Source: Methylococcales bacterium
Lineage (GTDB): Bacteria; Pseudomonadota; Gammaproteobacteria; Methylococcales; Methylomonadaceae
Assembly (NCBI GenBank): GCA_003584865.1
Contig: QVQE01000167.1
Location: 1-42,306, forward strand
Direction of reading: 5' to 3'
Length of the DNA: 42,306 nt
The notes under the pieces were generated by a model that was given only the letters and a program-made list of their open reading frames with translations, was not told the DNA's origin and ran no database searches. Numbering within the stretch: the first letter of the stretch is position 1; every line of letters begins with the position of its first letter. This document shows, piece after piece, positions 33,783-42,245 of the stretch. The translations under genes and the position numbers were made by a program.

Positions 33783-36446
33783 CTACCCCATCACGTCATC
33801 CAACTGTTGAAAAACACCTTTACCTTGCGCATTCTTCTTTTCAGCCATTAAAAACAAACAGTGGTCGCTGCTCTTCTTGGCCCAAAATTCACCGACCGCG
33901 CGTTTTTCTCTGGAATCATCATTTGTTGCATACACCTTGCCTTTGTATTCAACAACCAATATCCTGCCATCTTCTAACTCTGCAACAAAGTCAGGATAAA
34001 ACCAGCCTTTTGCTAAAGGTAAGCGGAATGCAGCTCCGTCTCGACTTACTAAATTTCTAATCCAGAATTTAACCTTGGGATGACTATCAAGCAGCTTTGC
34101 ACACTCGAACTCTTCACCTTCTTCTTTTAAGTCTTCAATCTCTGGATAGAAATGTTTGGTAAATGCATAGCGCCCCTGATAAAAGGGCGGTCTGGCGGGA
34201 TAATAGCCGGGGGAGAATTCAAATACATGATCAAAGCGGGTGTCTAATAAGTCGCTTTCTTCAAATAAGGCATACTGAAAACCTTTATCTGCCGCTTGTT
34301 GCCGATAGCTTTCAATTTGTTCACTCACTGCGCGCGCCAATACATATTTGCTCCGCACTAATCCCGTTAACGGTAAACCACGCGATTTGGTTAAATAAGG
34401 CATCAACCTCGCCAAGAATCCACGTAACTGCGAGGGAATTAAGCCAATGTGTCTAACTTGCGGCTCCAGCCAAAACAAAAGATCGTTTTCACTCACATTA
34501 CTGGGTACCCAATCCAGGTTGTAAGCTTGATTTTGATCCGCTAAACGATAGCTCAGTTTCTTACCGTCAATATCCACTTCAAACGTATGCGCGGTTTGAA
34601 CCAGATTAAAATTGGGTAATTCGGCGGGATAATCCAGTAACGACCATTCGCCGAGACTATACAAAAAAGCATCAGAATCGAGCAGTTCCCATAATTCACC
34701 TTGCTTTAAGCAAAGCTGCGGTAAGGGTTTAAACGTCTGGCCTCGTTGAGAGGGCGCACGCGCCACGATGATGCGTAAATTATGATACTCACAAGCCCGC
34801 TCAAGTTCTTGCTTTTGGCTACCCGTCACCGTTTTAAGTAATTGTGTTTTTGTCTCAGGCGATACTTCGCCCTTAATCTCAATACGAAAGGTGTTGTGAG
34901 CGGTCGGCGTAATAGTGACATGAGTCGATAGTTCCGGCGTTAAAACCGGCTTTGTTTCCAGCTCAAATCGTAGAGTCGGTTCAGTCCGCACCACAACATT
35001 ATCTTGACCGTCAAACAGGTCATTTTGATCTTGATTTTGATGGCCTCTGGTAATGTTGGCCGCCGCTTCCAATGCCTCAAAGCCCATTTCAATTAACTTA
35101 TCCGTCAGTTGTTTGGCAACTACGGCAAAGTCAGGTGAGGCCAAGTGAGCATAAGCACAGTTCAACGCCTCACTGGTGCGCCGCGTGGCATAAGGCATTC
35201 GCAAGACCCGCCCTAATAATTGCTCTGCATCTTTGCTGGAGCGCACGTCTTTTACTGAACAAAATACATACGCAAACGAACAATCCCAACCCTCTTTTAA
35301 GGCCTCCATGGTAATAATGTATTTGATCGGACAAGCGGGTGAAAATAAATCTAAACCCTCCAATTCACGTTGCTTGCCCGTAGCAATCGCTATTTCTTTT
35401 GCTTCGATATGCAGTTGCTCAATTAAATGCGCCTTGAGTATGTCAACAGTGACTTCGCCATTCTTGGCTTCAGCCTGAAATAAAACCATGGGGCGCACAA
35501 AATCAGATTCTTTTTGCGCTTCCAATACCAGTTTCTTACCCGTCAAAACTGCATCCTGCACCGCTGCCTGCCAATCTTTATGTTCGGTCAATACAATCGG
35601 CAGCTTGATCATGTTTTCGGCTTTTAATTCCGAAGCCGAACAGCGATACAGTATATTGGAGGCTGAGGTATTACTGGTATCGGGTGTTGCTGTTAATTCA
35701 ATAATACACGCCGGATGCAAGCGCTTTAAGGTATCAAAGGTTAATTTAGTTCGCGCGTTATGCGCTTCGTCCATGATGACTAAGGGTTGATGTAAAGCCA
35801 ATAAATTCGCAAACGAGGCTTTTACTTTACCGACGTCTTCTTGTCGCAGTCCATTTTCTTGTAAATCCTTTTCACTGATTCTTTCTAAACGCTGTTCGGG
35901 ATCAGTAATCCCAACAAAGTGCGGCTCAAAATCTTCATGGTGTATATACACTTTACGCCCACTGGTATCTTCAACGCGCAACGCCGCTAAGGTGCCCACA
36001 ATGATCAAGGTTTTACGGCCTATATCCTGGCGGCGAATCTGAGTGACTTCACCCACATCAAACACGCGCAAACGATCTAGACCAAACTCATTTTCTAAGG
36101 CTTGCCGATAGGGATGACCGACCTTTTTTAAGGCTTCCAGGGTTTGTTCACGAATGGTATTGGTCGGCACTAACCACAACACTACCGGATAATCCTGCTC
36201 CAGATAGGCTTTTTGCGCCACACTGACGGCATAAGAAGCCAGTACCGTTTTACCGCCACCGGTAGGTAAACGCAGACAGATATAAGGCATTTCACCAAAG
36301 TCGTAATGACGATAAGGCACTGGCGGTAAGCCTTGCTCAACATAACTTTGCTTATAGGCCTCTGCCACTGAATCAGTACGAGCCTCAACCAAAAACCGTG
36401 ATAAAGCGGTTAATGCCCGGTTTTGATAATCCTTTAATGTAAACAT
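33783..36446 (-). CDS. res: Type III restriction enzyme Res subunit (helicase-nuclease)
   Basis: The 887-residue protein has superfamily 2 helicase motifs: Walker A LPTGGGKT at residues 60-67, DEAH at 226-229, ELTATPDTS for motif III and a motif VI QLLGRVLRMPYA. A C-terminal PD-(D/E)xK nuclease reads YPDFVAELEDGRILVVEYKG with Asp819, Glu833 and Lys835. Res needs Mod for DNA recognition and cuts about 25 bp from the site after translocation or sliding between head-to-head sites. It is the last gene of the six-gene operon, 3 bp after the HigA-like antitoxin. All motifs look intact. Confidence 0.93.
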   Translation of the reverse strand: MFTLKDYQNRALTALSRFLVEARTDSVAEAYKQSYVEQGLPPVPYRHYDFGEMPYICLRLPTGGGKTVLASYAVSVAQKAYLEQDYPVVLWLVPTNTIREQTLEALKKVGHPYRQALENEFGLDRLRVFDVGEVTQIRRQDIGRKTLIIVGTLAALRVEDTSGRKVYIHHEDFEPHFVGITDPEQRLERISEKDLQENGLRQEDVGKVKASFANLLALHQPLVIMDEAHNARTKLTFDTLKRLHPACIIELTATPDTSNTSASNILYRCSASELKAENMIKLPIVLTEHKDWQAAVQDAVLTGKKLVLEAQKESDFVRPMVLFQAEAKNGEVTVDILKAHLIEQLHIEAKEIAIATGKQRELEGLDLFSPACPIKYIITMEALKEGWDCSFAYVFCSVKDVRSSKDAEQLLGRVLRMPYATRRTSEALNCAYAHLASPDFAVVAKQLTDKLIEMGFEALEAAANITRGHQNQDQNDLFDGQDNVVVRTEPTLRFELETKPVLTPELSTHVTITPTAHNTFRIEIKGEVSPETKTQLLKTVTGSQKQELERACEYHNLRIIVARAPSQRGQTFKPLPQLCLKQGELWELLDSDAFLYSLGEWSLLDYPAELPNFNLVQTAHTFEVDIDGKKLSYRLADQNQAYNLDWVPSNVSENDLLFWLEPQVRHIGLIPSQLRGFLARLMPYLTKSRGLPLTGLVRSKYVLARAVSEQIESYRQQAADKGFQYALFEESDLLDTRFDHVFEFSPGYYPARPPFYQGRYAFTKHFYPEIEDLKEEGEEFECAKLLDSHPKVKFWIRNLVSRDGAAFRLPLAKGWFYPDFVAELEDGRILVVEYKGKVYATNDDSREKRAVGEFWAKKSSDHCLFLMAEKKNAQGKGVFQQLDDVMG

Positions 36447-36449
36447 GAG

Positions 36450-36746
36450 TTATCCGCCATGCGGATGGGCATGTAAACGTAAGCCCAGTGCTTTAATGAC
36501 TTTCATGATAGTAGAAAACTCCGGATTTCCATCAGGTGAAAGAGCTTGAGCTAATCCGTCATGCGTCAACCCTGTTTCACTAGCTAAACGCGCCATTCCA
36601 CGAGCACGGGCAATAACTTCCAAAGCATACCGAATTAAGCGACCATCCCCACTGTCTTCTTCAACACAGACATCAAAGTAAAGCGCAATATCTTCTTCGG
36701 TATGAAGGTAGTCAGCACTATCCCAGCGTGAAAATATTTCAGACAT
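36450..36746 (-). CDS. HigA-like addiction module antidote (HI1420 type)
   Basis: The 98-residue protein belongs to the small antidote family found just downstream of HI1419-like toxins: DSADYLHTEEDIALYFDVCV, then a degenerate helix-turn-helix ASETGLTHDGLAQALSPDGN followed by PEFSTIMKVIKALGLRL. It starts 3 bp after the toxin stop and ends 3 bp before res. Its place inside a restriction operon is unusual. It should bind the toxin and perhaps repress the whole operon. Confidence 0.9.
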   Translation of the reverse strand: MSEIFSRWDSADYLHTEEDIALYFDVCVEEDSGDGRLIRYALEVIARARGMARLASETGLTHDGLAQALSPDGNPEFSTIMKVIKALGLRLHAHPHGG

Positions 36747-36749
36747 TGT

Positions 36750-37046
36750 TTACTCCTGCCAATTATTTGCTAATGTAATCGCCCGCTCAATATCACTATC
36801 TTGCGAGCTTTTATCACCGCCAATGAGTAATAAAATCAAGAGCGGCCCTTTTTGCATGTAATAAACGCGGTATCCTGGCCCATGATCCACGCGCATTTCA
36901 TGAATACCACCACGTACTAGTTTGACATCGCCGGGATTACCTAAGGCAAGACGGTCAACACGTGCTTGTATACGTACTTTTGCACTACGATCTTTCAAAC
37001 TTAACAGCCAGCGTTCAAAACTGGACGATTTAATAATTTCAAACAT
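36750..37046 (-). CDS. HigB/RelE-like toxin (HI1419 type)
   Basis: The 98-residue protein matches the HI1419-type RelE superfamily: FEIIKSSSFERWLLSLKDRS, GNPGDVKLVRGGIHEMRVDH and GPGYRVYYMQKGPLLILLL, then GGDKSSQDSDIERAITLA. Such toxins are ribosome-dependent mRNA interferases. It is 5 bp downstream of mod and 3 bp upstream of its antidote. Confidence 0.9.
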   Translation of the reverse strand: MFEIIKSSSFERWLLSLKDRSAKVRIQARVDRLALGNPGDVKLVRGGIHEMRVDHGPGYRVYYMQKGPLLILLLIGGDKSSQDSDIERAITLANNWQE

Positions 37047-37051
37047 TATCG

Positions 37052-38572
37052 CTACACAGCCCTGACATCATAAGGAATTTGTTTGAAGATGATATTTTCA
37101 ACGTCCAAACGAGGTTTACCGAAGCGACTGGCTTCACCGTAAATGATTTTACGTCCCGCATGTTTTGGTAGCACGTCTAATACAGCTTGCGTCAGTACAT
37201 TACCACTTTGCGGCCTACGATCCCCTAGAATACCGTTATACAATAGATAATAAGCGGTTCCGTTATGAATGCCCAATAATGCTGAATCGGCGGGTTTTGC
37301 TAGAGGGCTGCGGGTTTCACAAAACCAGATATGTGCGGCTAATGCCGGAAAACGTACATTGGGATGGATTGAACCCAGTTCATCAAAGATAGTTTCACCC
37401 AAGCGAAAATAATGAAAGCCACCGCCACCTTGCCAGTTAACGACTTTGGAGATACCCCCTTGCTCGCCTTCGATGACTTTTTTTAAGCGCGGCTGGCAAT
37501 GGGTTTCTGCATGATCGCCCATTTCTATGCCTATATAACGGCGATTCATTTTATGGGCAACAGCGGCGGTTGTGCCTGAGCCAAGGAAGCAGTCTAAGAT
37601 GAGGTCATTTGAATTAGTAGCTATGTGAAGAATACGCTCAATTAACCTCTCTGGTTTTGGACTTTCAAATGCTGCAGTCTTTCCAAAAAGGTTATGAATT
37701 TCTTTTTTTGACTCATCGGTATGCCCAACTTCATCTGATGGCCACCATGTCCAAGGTGCAACTCCTGCTACTTCAGATAAATATCTAATGATATTCGGTT
37801 GTGCATCACCTTTTTTACCAAAATAAATTCTACCTTCTAATAAAAGTTTTTCATATGTTGCACGAGCAACGCCCCAACAACGTCCTTCAGGTGGTCGATG
37901 AACTTTTCCAGATGGAGTTATAACTTCATAAAACTGATCTGGTGTTGCATGCCCTTCTTGTGCGGTCATTGGAATTGGTCGCCATCTTCCAAGCGGATCA
38001 TTATTAGGATTTCTGTAAACCTTAGCTTGCTGCTCTGTTAATAAAACCAAGTTACGATTTTTCTTGAATATATCTGGATGTTTTGCGTAAACAAAAAGAT
38101 ACTCATGTACATCACCAATTGCCTCACGATTTTCTCTTGAATACCGTTTTTGCCAAACATTAGAGGCCACAAAACTCTTACGCCCAAAGACCTCATCCAT
38201 CATCACCTTCAAATAATGCGCTTCATTATCATCGATGGATACCCAAATACTACCGTCTTCTGCCAGCAATTCCCTGAGTAATTCCAAACGTGGATACATC
38301 AAACTTAACCACAAAGAATGCTCTAAGTTATCATCATAATGGGTAAAAGCAGAACGGGTATTGTAGGGCGGATCAATATAAATACATTTCACTTTACCCG
38401 CATACAGCGGTAACAAGGTTTTTAAGGCTTGTAAGTTATCGCCTTGTATCAACATGTTTTCTGTATCGGGATCACCACTACTTAATTCCGGCACGGCCTC
38501 TAGCAAACGGTAAGGCACTTTCTGTACAGTTCGCACAGCATCCGGCTTGTTCAACCAATCGAGTAGGGGCAT
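37052..38572 (-). CDS. mod: Type III DNA methyltransferase Mod subunit (beta class)
   Basis: The 506-residue protein has motif IV DPPYNT at residues 67-72, before motif I LDCFLGSGTTAAVAHK near 326-341. This is the beta-class order of Mod (N6-adenine) methyltransferases. The region between them (about residues 130-290) is the target recognition domain and contains WQKRYSRENREAIGDVHEYL. The neighbouring helicase-nuclease gene identifies it as type III. It is somewhat shorter than many Mod proteins. No simple-sequence repeat that would make it phase-variable is visible. It recognises DNA for both modification and cleavage. Confidence 0.93.
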   Translation of the reverse strand: MPLLDWLNKPDAVRTVQKVPYRLLEAVPELSSGDPDTENMLIQGDNLQALKTLLPLYAGKVKCIYIDPPYNTRSAFTHYDDNLEHSLWLSLMYPRLELLRELLAEDGSIWVSIDDNEAHYLKVMMDEVFGRKSFVASNVWQKRYSRENREAIGDVHEYLFVYAKHPDIFKKNRNLVLLTEQQAKVYRNPNNDPLGRWRPIPMTAQEGHATPDQFYEVITPSGKVHRPPEGRCWGVARATYEKLLLEGRIYFGKKGDAQPNIIRYLSEVAGVAPWTWWPSDEVGHTDESKKEIHNLFGKTAAFESPKPERLIERILHIATNSNDLILDCFLGSGTTAAVAHKMNRRYIGIEMGDHAETHCQPRLKKVIEGEQGGISKVVNWQGGGGFHYFRLGETIFDELGSIHPNVRFPALAAHIWFCETRSPLAKPADSALLGIHNGTAYYLLYNGILGDRRPQSGNVLTQAVLDVLPKHAGRKIIYGEASRFGKPRLDVENIIFKQIPYDVRAV

Positions 38573-38588
38573 GGCTTGATTTAATCCT

Positions 38589-39233
38589 TTAAGGTTGATT
38601 AAGTTGTAAGGGTAAACGTGGCTTAAAAGCCAATAGCGGAAGCACTTCTTTGGAGTAAGAACAGAGACATTCGATAAAATCGGCTTCTAAGGTTTCACTT
38701 CTTAACACTAATCTTAGTGTGCCATCAGGTTTGGGTGAACCCAGTAATTTTTGCTTAACAATAGCAAAACCGAATTTATCCATCGCTAATAAAACTGCGC
38801 TTTCAAACGTGACTACCGCATTTTGTAACGAGGAAAAGACAGTGGGTAATTGTTTCTGATGCGCCAGTAAAGCTTTCAAAGCTCTTTTGTCTCCAGTTAT
38901 CAGCAAGGGATTATTAATTTCAACAGCGGCGGCAAATAAGAATTTTTCACCTCCGTCTATGTTATCAATATCTTCAAGTTGGGCTAATAACGCCTCATTT
39001 TTAACAGCGGGTAAGGTTTGCGTTGTATCGAGAAACGCTTTAAGTCTCACCACTGTTTCTTCGTTGCCGCATTTACTCAAGGCTTTAGCAGGTTTTTTGG
39101 GCAGCAATTGGTACTTTGCGGCATCAGTGATAAAAACATCGGTCTCGTCACAACCCAGTATCTCCGGCAAGACATCTAACAAGTCGCATTGTGCCAACTT
39201 AAGTATGATGTCGTTATCGGCAAGAACGATCAA
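38589..39233 (-). CDS. PIN-like domain protein
   Basis: The 214-residue protein begins MIVLADNDIILKLAQCDLLD, with the acidic residue pattern of PIN-type nucleases. It continues with IDGGEKFLFAAAVE and NPLLITGDKRALKAL, which carry the other acidic positions (Glu in GGEK, Asp in TGDK). Sequence similarity to classic VapC is weak and the length is greater. It overlaps the metalloprotease gene by 4 bp, so the two form a translationally coupled pair resembling predicted PIN/COG2856 toxin-antitoxin systems. RNA cleavage is inferred. Confidence 0.7.
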   Translation of the reverse strand: MIVLADNDIILKLAQCDLLDVLPEILGCDETDVFITDAAKYQLLPKKPAKALSKCGNEETVVRLKAFLDTTQTLPAVKNEALLAQLEDIDNIDGGEKFLFAAAVEINNPLLITGDKRALKALLAHQKQLPTVFSSLQNAVVTFESAVLLAMDKFGFAIVKQKLLGSPKPDGTLRLVLRSETLEADFIECLCSYSKEVLPLLAFKPRLPLQLNQP

Positions 39234-40237
39234 TCAGCATTCCCTTTTAAGTGGGTTTGTAATAAGGTGTAATCGTCTTCGTTAAGCTCGTCTAATGCTA
39301 ACAAATTTAATAAAGCGGCACGTAAACTTTCTTGATCAGTTGTTGGGGTATCTTTGCAGATTTTCTTTATCGCTGCATGAGCAACACCCCAATGTTTTTT
39401 TGAGTGACCGTAATTTAAAACAATATGTAGAGGATCGATGTGATTCTTTTCCGCATAAAGTATAGCGGCTGTTGCTAATTCATCACCATTAAGGTTTCGG
39501 CCCCTTGGCACAATTTTACATTCAGGATCACCTGTTAATAACTCCATTGCGAAGCGGTTTGCCGCACTCTCAATCTCATCGTCTGCCTCTGAATCAATTT
39601 TTTTGTCAACCATAGCCTGTTCAGCGGTTACATGACCTAAGGTAATGTGTCCCAACTCATGAGCCAAATCAAACAGGGCGTAACCATAGGGATGGTTTTG
39701 CGTTAAAACGATAACAGGATGACCATTTTGTTCAAACGCCAACCCCTCCATCTTCTTTACTTTTTTGGGTAAATGCTGGAGGTGAATAACAGGAATTCCC
39801 ATATCAAGGCAATGCGCCAGCAAATCTTGAAAGGTAATCCACTTTTTATCGACAAGCAGCAGTCTTCGCAACTCACTGGCATCGGGATAAAAATCGGGGC
39901 GTGGTTTAGTCGGAAAGACTTTTAATACAACTCGGGCAAGTGAACGCGCGATAGCACAGGCAACACTTAAGTCATCTACAATAACATTTTCACGATGCTT
40001 AAAACGAATGCCTTGGGGTAAATTTAACTCGGCTTCTGCGCTGTCTGCCCACAATGTTTCAGCGCGAACGCCAAATGTTTGGCCTAAAATCAGACTGGCT
40101 TGTTGTAATCCAGCGGGGGTTTCGGCTATTTCATCGTCCCACCAGTCAGGTAGCAACGAGTTAATATATTTTGTATTGTAGCCGACTGTTTTTAACTTAC
40201 TGTACAGGCGTTTCATTTGAGGATTTGTTACCGTCAT
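39230..40237 (-). CDS. ImmA/IrrE family metallo-endopeptidase
   Basis: The 335-residue protein carries the zinc protease motif LFDLAHELGHITLGH (His193, Glu194, His197). A downstream DDEIESAANRFAMELL supplies the third zinc ligand, as in ImmA/IrrE (COG2856) peptidases that cleave repressors. The N-terminal part (about 60 residues) may be a diverged helix-turn-helix. It is the first gene of the six-gene operon, with GAGGTG as ribosome binding site. It probably senses a signal and regulates either the PIN protein or operon expression; this is inference from family and gene order. Confidence 0.85.
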   Translation of the reverse strand: MTVTNPQMKRLYSKLKTVGYNTKYINSLLPDWWDDEIAETPAGLQQASLILGQTFGVRAETLWADSAEAELNLPQGIRFKHRENVIVDDLSVACAIARSLARVVLKVFPTKPRPDFYPDASELRRLLLVDKKWITFQDLLAHCLDMGIPVIHLQHLPKKVKKMEGLAFEQNGHPVIVLTQNHPYGYALFDLAHELGHITLGHVTAEQAMVDKKIDSEADDEIESAANRFAMELLTGDPECKIVPRGRNLNGDELATAAILYAEKNHIDPLHIVLNYGHSKKHWGVAHAAIKKICKDTPTTDQESLRAALLNLLALDELNEDDYTLLQTHLKGNAD

Positions 40238-40269
40238 GATTCACCTCGCTATGATTATGATTACTGAAG

Positions 40270-40298
40270 ATTATATTCCTTGAACGGCAACGCATTAA
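40270..40298 (-). promoter_or_regulatory. Putative promoter of the six-gene operon
   Basis: The minus strand has a perfect TATAAT (40275-40270) 17 bases after a weak TTAATG (40298-40293), 33 bases before the start codon at 40237. A second TATAAT lies near 40315. Either could start the operon transcript. Confidence 0.4.
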
Positions 40299-40344
40299 GG
40301 CCGATGTGAGTTTAAATTATAGACTTTATGTCCTCTGAAAGCTA

Positions 40345-40599
40345 TCAATGGCTTATGTTAAGTTTCGACGCAAATTCAAGGAAGCGCTGGAAATCTTCGC
40401 GATCCGCCATGAAATCGGCGGGAATCTTTGTGCGATCAGCAAGTTCGAAAAACTCCGCCCAAGATGCCGGTTTAGGAGATAGTATCACTTCGCCAGTCAC
40501 GGGATCTCGACGAATAAATACTTCGGTTCCCGGGAAACGGAATTCCTTCGGAAGTCGTAGTGCCAGGCTCGATAACTCAATTTTATTTATACTCCCCAC
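40345..40599 (-). CDS. Orphan VapB-like antitoxin (AbrB-type)
   Basis: The core LALRLPKEFRFPGTEVFIRR, then DPVTGEVILSPKPASWAEFF, is the SpoVT/AbrB DNA-binding and toxin-binding pattern of VapB antitoxins. I chose GTG 40599 because a TAGGAG ribosome binding site lies about 10 bases upstream; that gives 84 residues, normal for VapB, while the frame extends to 40668. No VapC gene follows it: the next 108 bp are non-coding and then the metalloprotease operon begins. It is therefore an orphan, although the PIN-like protein two genes downstream might be its partner. Confidence 0.85.
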   Translation of the reverse strand: MGSINKIELSSLALRLPKEFRFPGTEVFIRRDPVTGEVILSPKPASWAEFFELADRTKIPADFMADREDFQRFLEFASKLNISH

Positions 40600-40718
40600 A
40601 AATAAATAGCTCCTATACCTATCTACCAGTCCGAAGCATTTTCTCGTATTATCCTGTAAATAAAGCATTTTTTAACCCTCCCTTATCTAAAATAGGGCCT
40701 ATAGTCGAGGTATCAGTC

Positions 40719-40790
40719 ATGTTTGGCCAGGTATTAGTTATGGTTGCACCTGTTTTAGTTGCTCTGATAGCGGTGATACAGAAGATTTAA
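40719..40790 (+). CDS. Possible 23-residue hydrophobic peptide
   Basis: After GAGG with 8-base spacing, ATG 40719 opens MFGQVLVMVAPVLVALIAVI and ends QKI then TAA, a single predicted membrane helix with a basic end. Small type I toxins and membrane peptides look like this. It is the C-terminal end of a longer antisense frame overlapping the vapB-like gene, so chance is a real possibility. A GGTGTT/AACACC hairpin follows at 40887-40901. Confidence 0.3.
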   Translation: MFGQVLVMVAPVLVALIAVIQKI

Positions 40791-41095
40791 GGATGTTGAG
40801 CTTGATTATTAGGAGTATTTTTAAAGGTGGTAGGCAAATAAGCTACCCTATTCGCTCTATTCAAGCAGTTCGATGCTTGTCACAGGGGTGTTTTTAACAC
40901 CATTATCTGTAATATCAGTTGCCCGATTAACTTCAAACAGGTGTTAGCCATCTATCTCCAGGTATTATGTATTGCTTTAAAGCATCACAGAGCGTTCAGG
41001 TTTAGTTTTTATAAGCGCGTGTAAGGTCTGGGGTAATCTCTGAAGCTATTGAGAAGATTAGCCATGTGGTTTTCTTAATAAAGGATTGAAATATT
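40791..41095. other. 305-bp intergenic region
   Basis: It holds a short hairpin (GGTGTT-TTT-AACACC at 40887-40901) and ends in the GGATTG that may serve as ribosome binding site for the next gene. I recognise nothing else. Confidence 0.4.
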
Positions 41096-41428
41096 ATGTC
41101 TAATCAAGGCTATTTCTCAGCCACTGGGGCTGAACGCTCAGTTAGGCTTGCACATTTTTGCACCAAGCTTCCGGTTCATCGCGTGGAGCTTGGCTTTACT
41201 CTCGATAATATCGCAAATACCCTAGCGAATAGTGATTTTTATATCTGGCAAGTACAGAGTTGTAAACCCGCCGTTCAGAAAAATGCGCTGGAAGCTTATG
41301 CTTTTAAAGCGCTGATTGGCACTGGCTCGGGTAGTGAGCTGGTTGCATTACTCGTCCATGTGGTGTTTGACCCTAAGCCATTGCCTGTGTTATCCGGTGT
41401 TTTGACGCGCTTATTTAATCTGATCTAA
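41096..41428 (+). CDS. Uncharacterised 110-residue protein
   Basis: The frame starts MSNQGYFSATGAERSVRLAH and contains LDNIANTLANSDFYIWQVQS. It ends LPVLSGVLTRLFNLI. It has a plausible ribosome binding site (AAAGGATTG), no signal peptide and no recognisable motif, and looks soluble with two cysteines. It stands alone between the defence island and the flavodoxin. I cannot assign a family. Confidence 0.55.
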   Translation: MSNQGYFSATGAERSVRLAHFCTKLPVHRVELGFTLDNIANTLANSDFYIWQVQSCKPAVQKNALEAYAFKALIGTGSGSELVALLVHVVFDPKPLPVLSGVLTRLFNLI

Positions 41429-41716
41429 CCCATTAAAATGGTCGCGACTTGTAATCGGGTGGTGGGTAAAGATTTAGGTATTATAGGTACTCAAAGCACG
41501 ACTGACTCTGCTATCACTGATTAATGTCGTAAATCATCCAGTTAATAGCCTGATTGTCGGAATAATAGCACTACCCTAGAGATAGCTTTAGGTTAAACAA
41601 ATCTATCCTACTCATATTTAACACAAAATATTTCTTATGATACTGGCTTAAAATTTGCTTCTCTTATTTGTAATGACCATAGCGTCTTATCCCACAATCT
41701 GAAGCACGGGTGATTT

Positions 41717-42163
41717 ATGAGTAAAATAGGCATTTTTTTCGGAACAGATACCGGTAGTACACGTTTAGTCGCTAAAAAGATCTACAGTCTGTTAGGTGAA
41801 GAACTGGCCGACAAACCTAAAAATATCAACCGAACTACAATCACCGAATTATTAAAGTATGATGCCTTAATTCTGGGCACGCCTAGCTATGGGGTGGGTG
41901 ATTTACCGGGGCTTGCGGTCGGCTGTATGGAAGCGAATTGGCAGGAGTTTGTGCCTTATCTGGATGATGTCGATTTAAAAGGTAAGCGTGTGGCTTTATT
42001 TGGTTTGGGTAATCAGGAACGGTATGCGTCTCGCTTTGCCAGTTCCTTGATTCAGTTATATCGGGTATTTTATGGTTACGGCGCCACCATAATAGGCTCG
42101 TGGAGTACAGAAGGTTATCAGTTTAAGGTAATTTCCGAAGAATATTTTACCCATTTAGGATAG
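41717..42163 (+). CDS. Flavodoxin, C-terminally truncated
   Basis: The 148-residue protein has the flavodoxin FMN phosphate loop GIFFGTDTGSTRLVAKKI. The isoalloxazine loop regions are LILGTPSYGVGDLPG and VALFGLGNQERYASRFASSL, followed by TIIGSWSTEGYQF. Long-chain bacterial flavodoxins of this type (NifF-like) run to about 170-180 residues with a conserved tail after GYxF. Here the sequence diverges directly after STEGYQF and ends 12 residues later, so the last strand and helix are missing. It may still bind FMN, or it may be a recently broken gene; a sequencing indel is the alternative. Confidence 0.85.
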   Translation: MSKIGIFFGTDTGSTRLVAKKIYSLLGEELADKPKNINRTTITELLKYDALILGTPSYGVGDLPGLAVGCMEANWQEFVPYLDDVDLKGKRVALFGLGNQERYASRFASSLIQLYRVFYGYGATIIGSWSTEGYQFKVISEEYFTHLG

Positions 42164-42245
42164 AATTTCCGGCATCCTTCATTTACCGGTTTACACTTTA
42201 TGCAATTCTTGGCTTTATAAAGTCATGAAAACGGGTTTCTTTCGA

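Noticed and set aside
40560-40790. 76-residue plus-strand frame
   Set aside because: Most of it is antisense to the well-supported VapB-like gene; only the last 23 codons have a proper ribosome binding site and are listed as a weak candidate.
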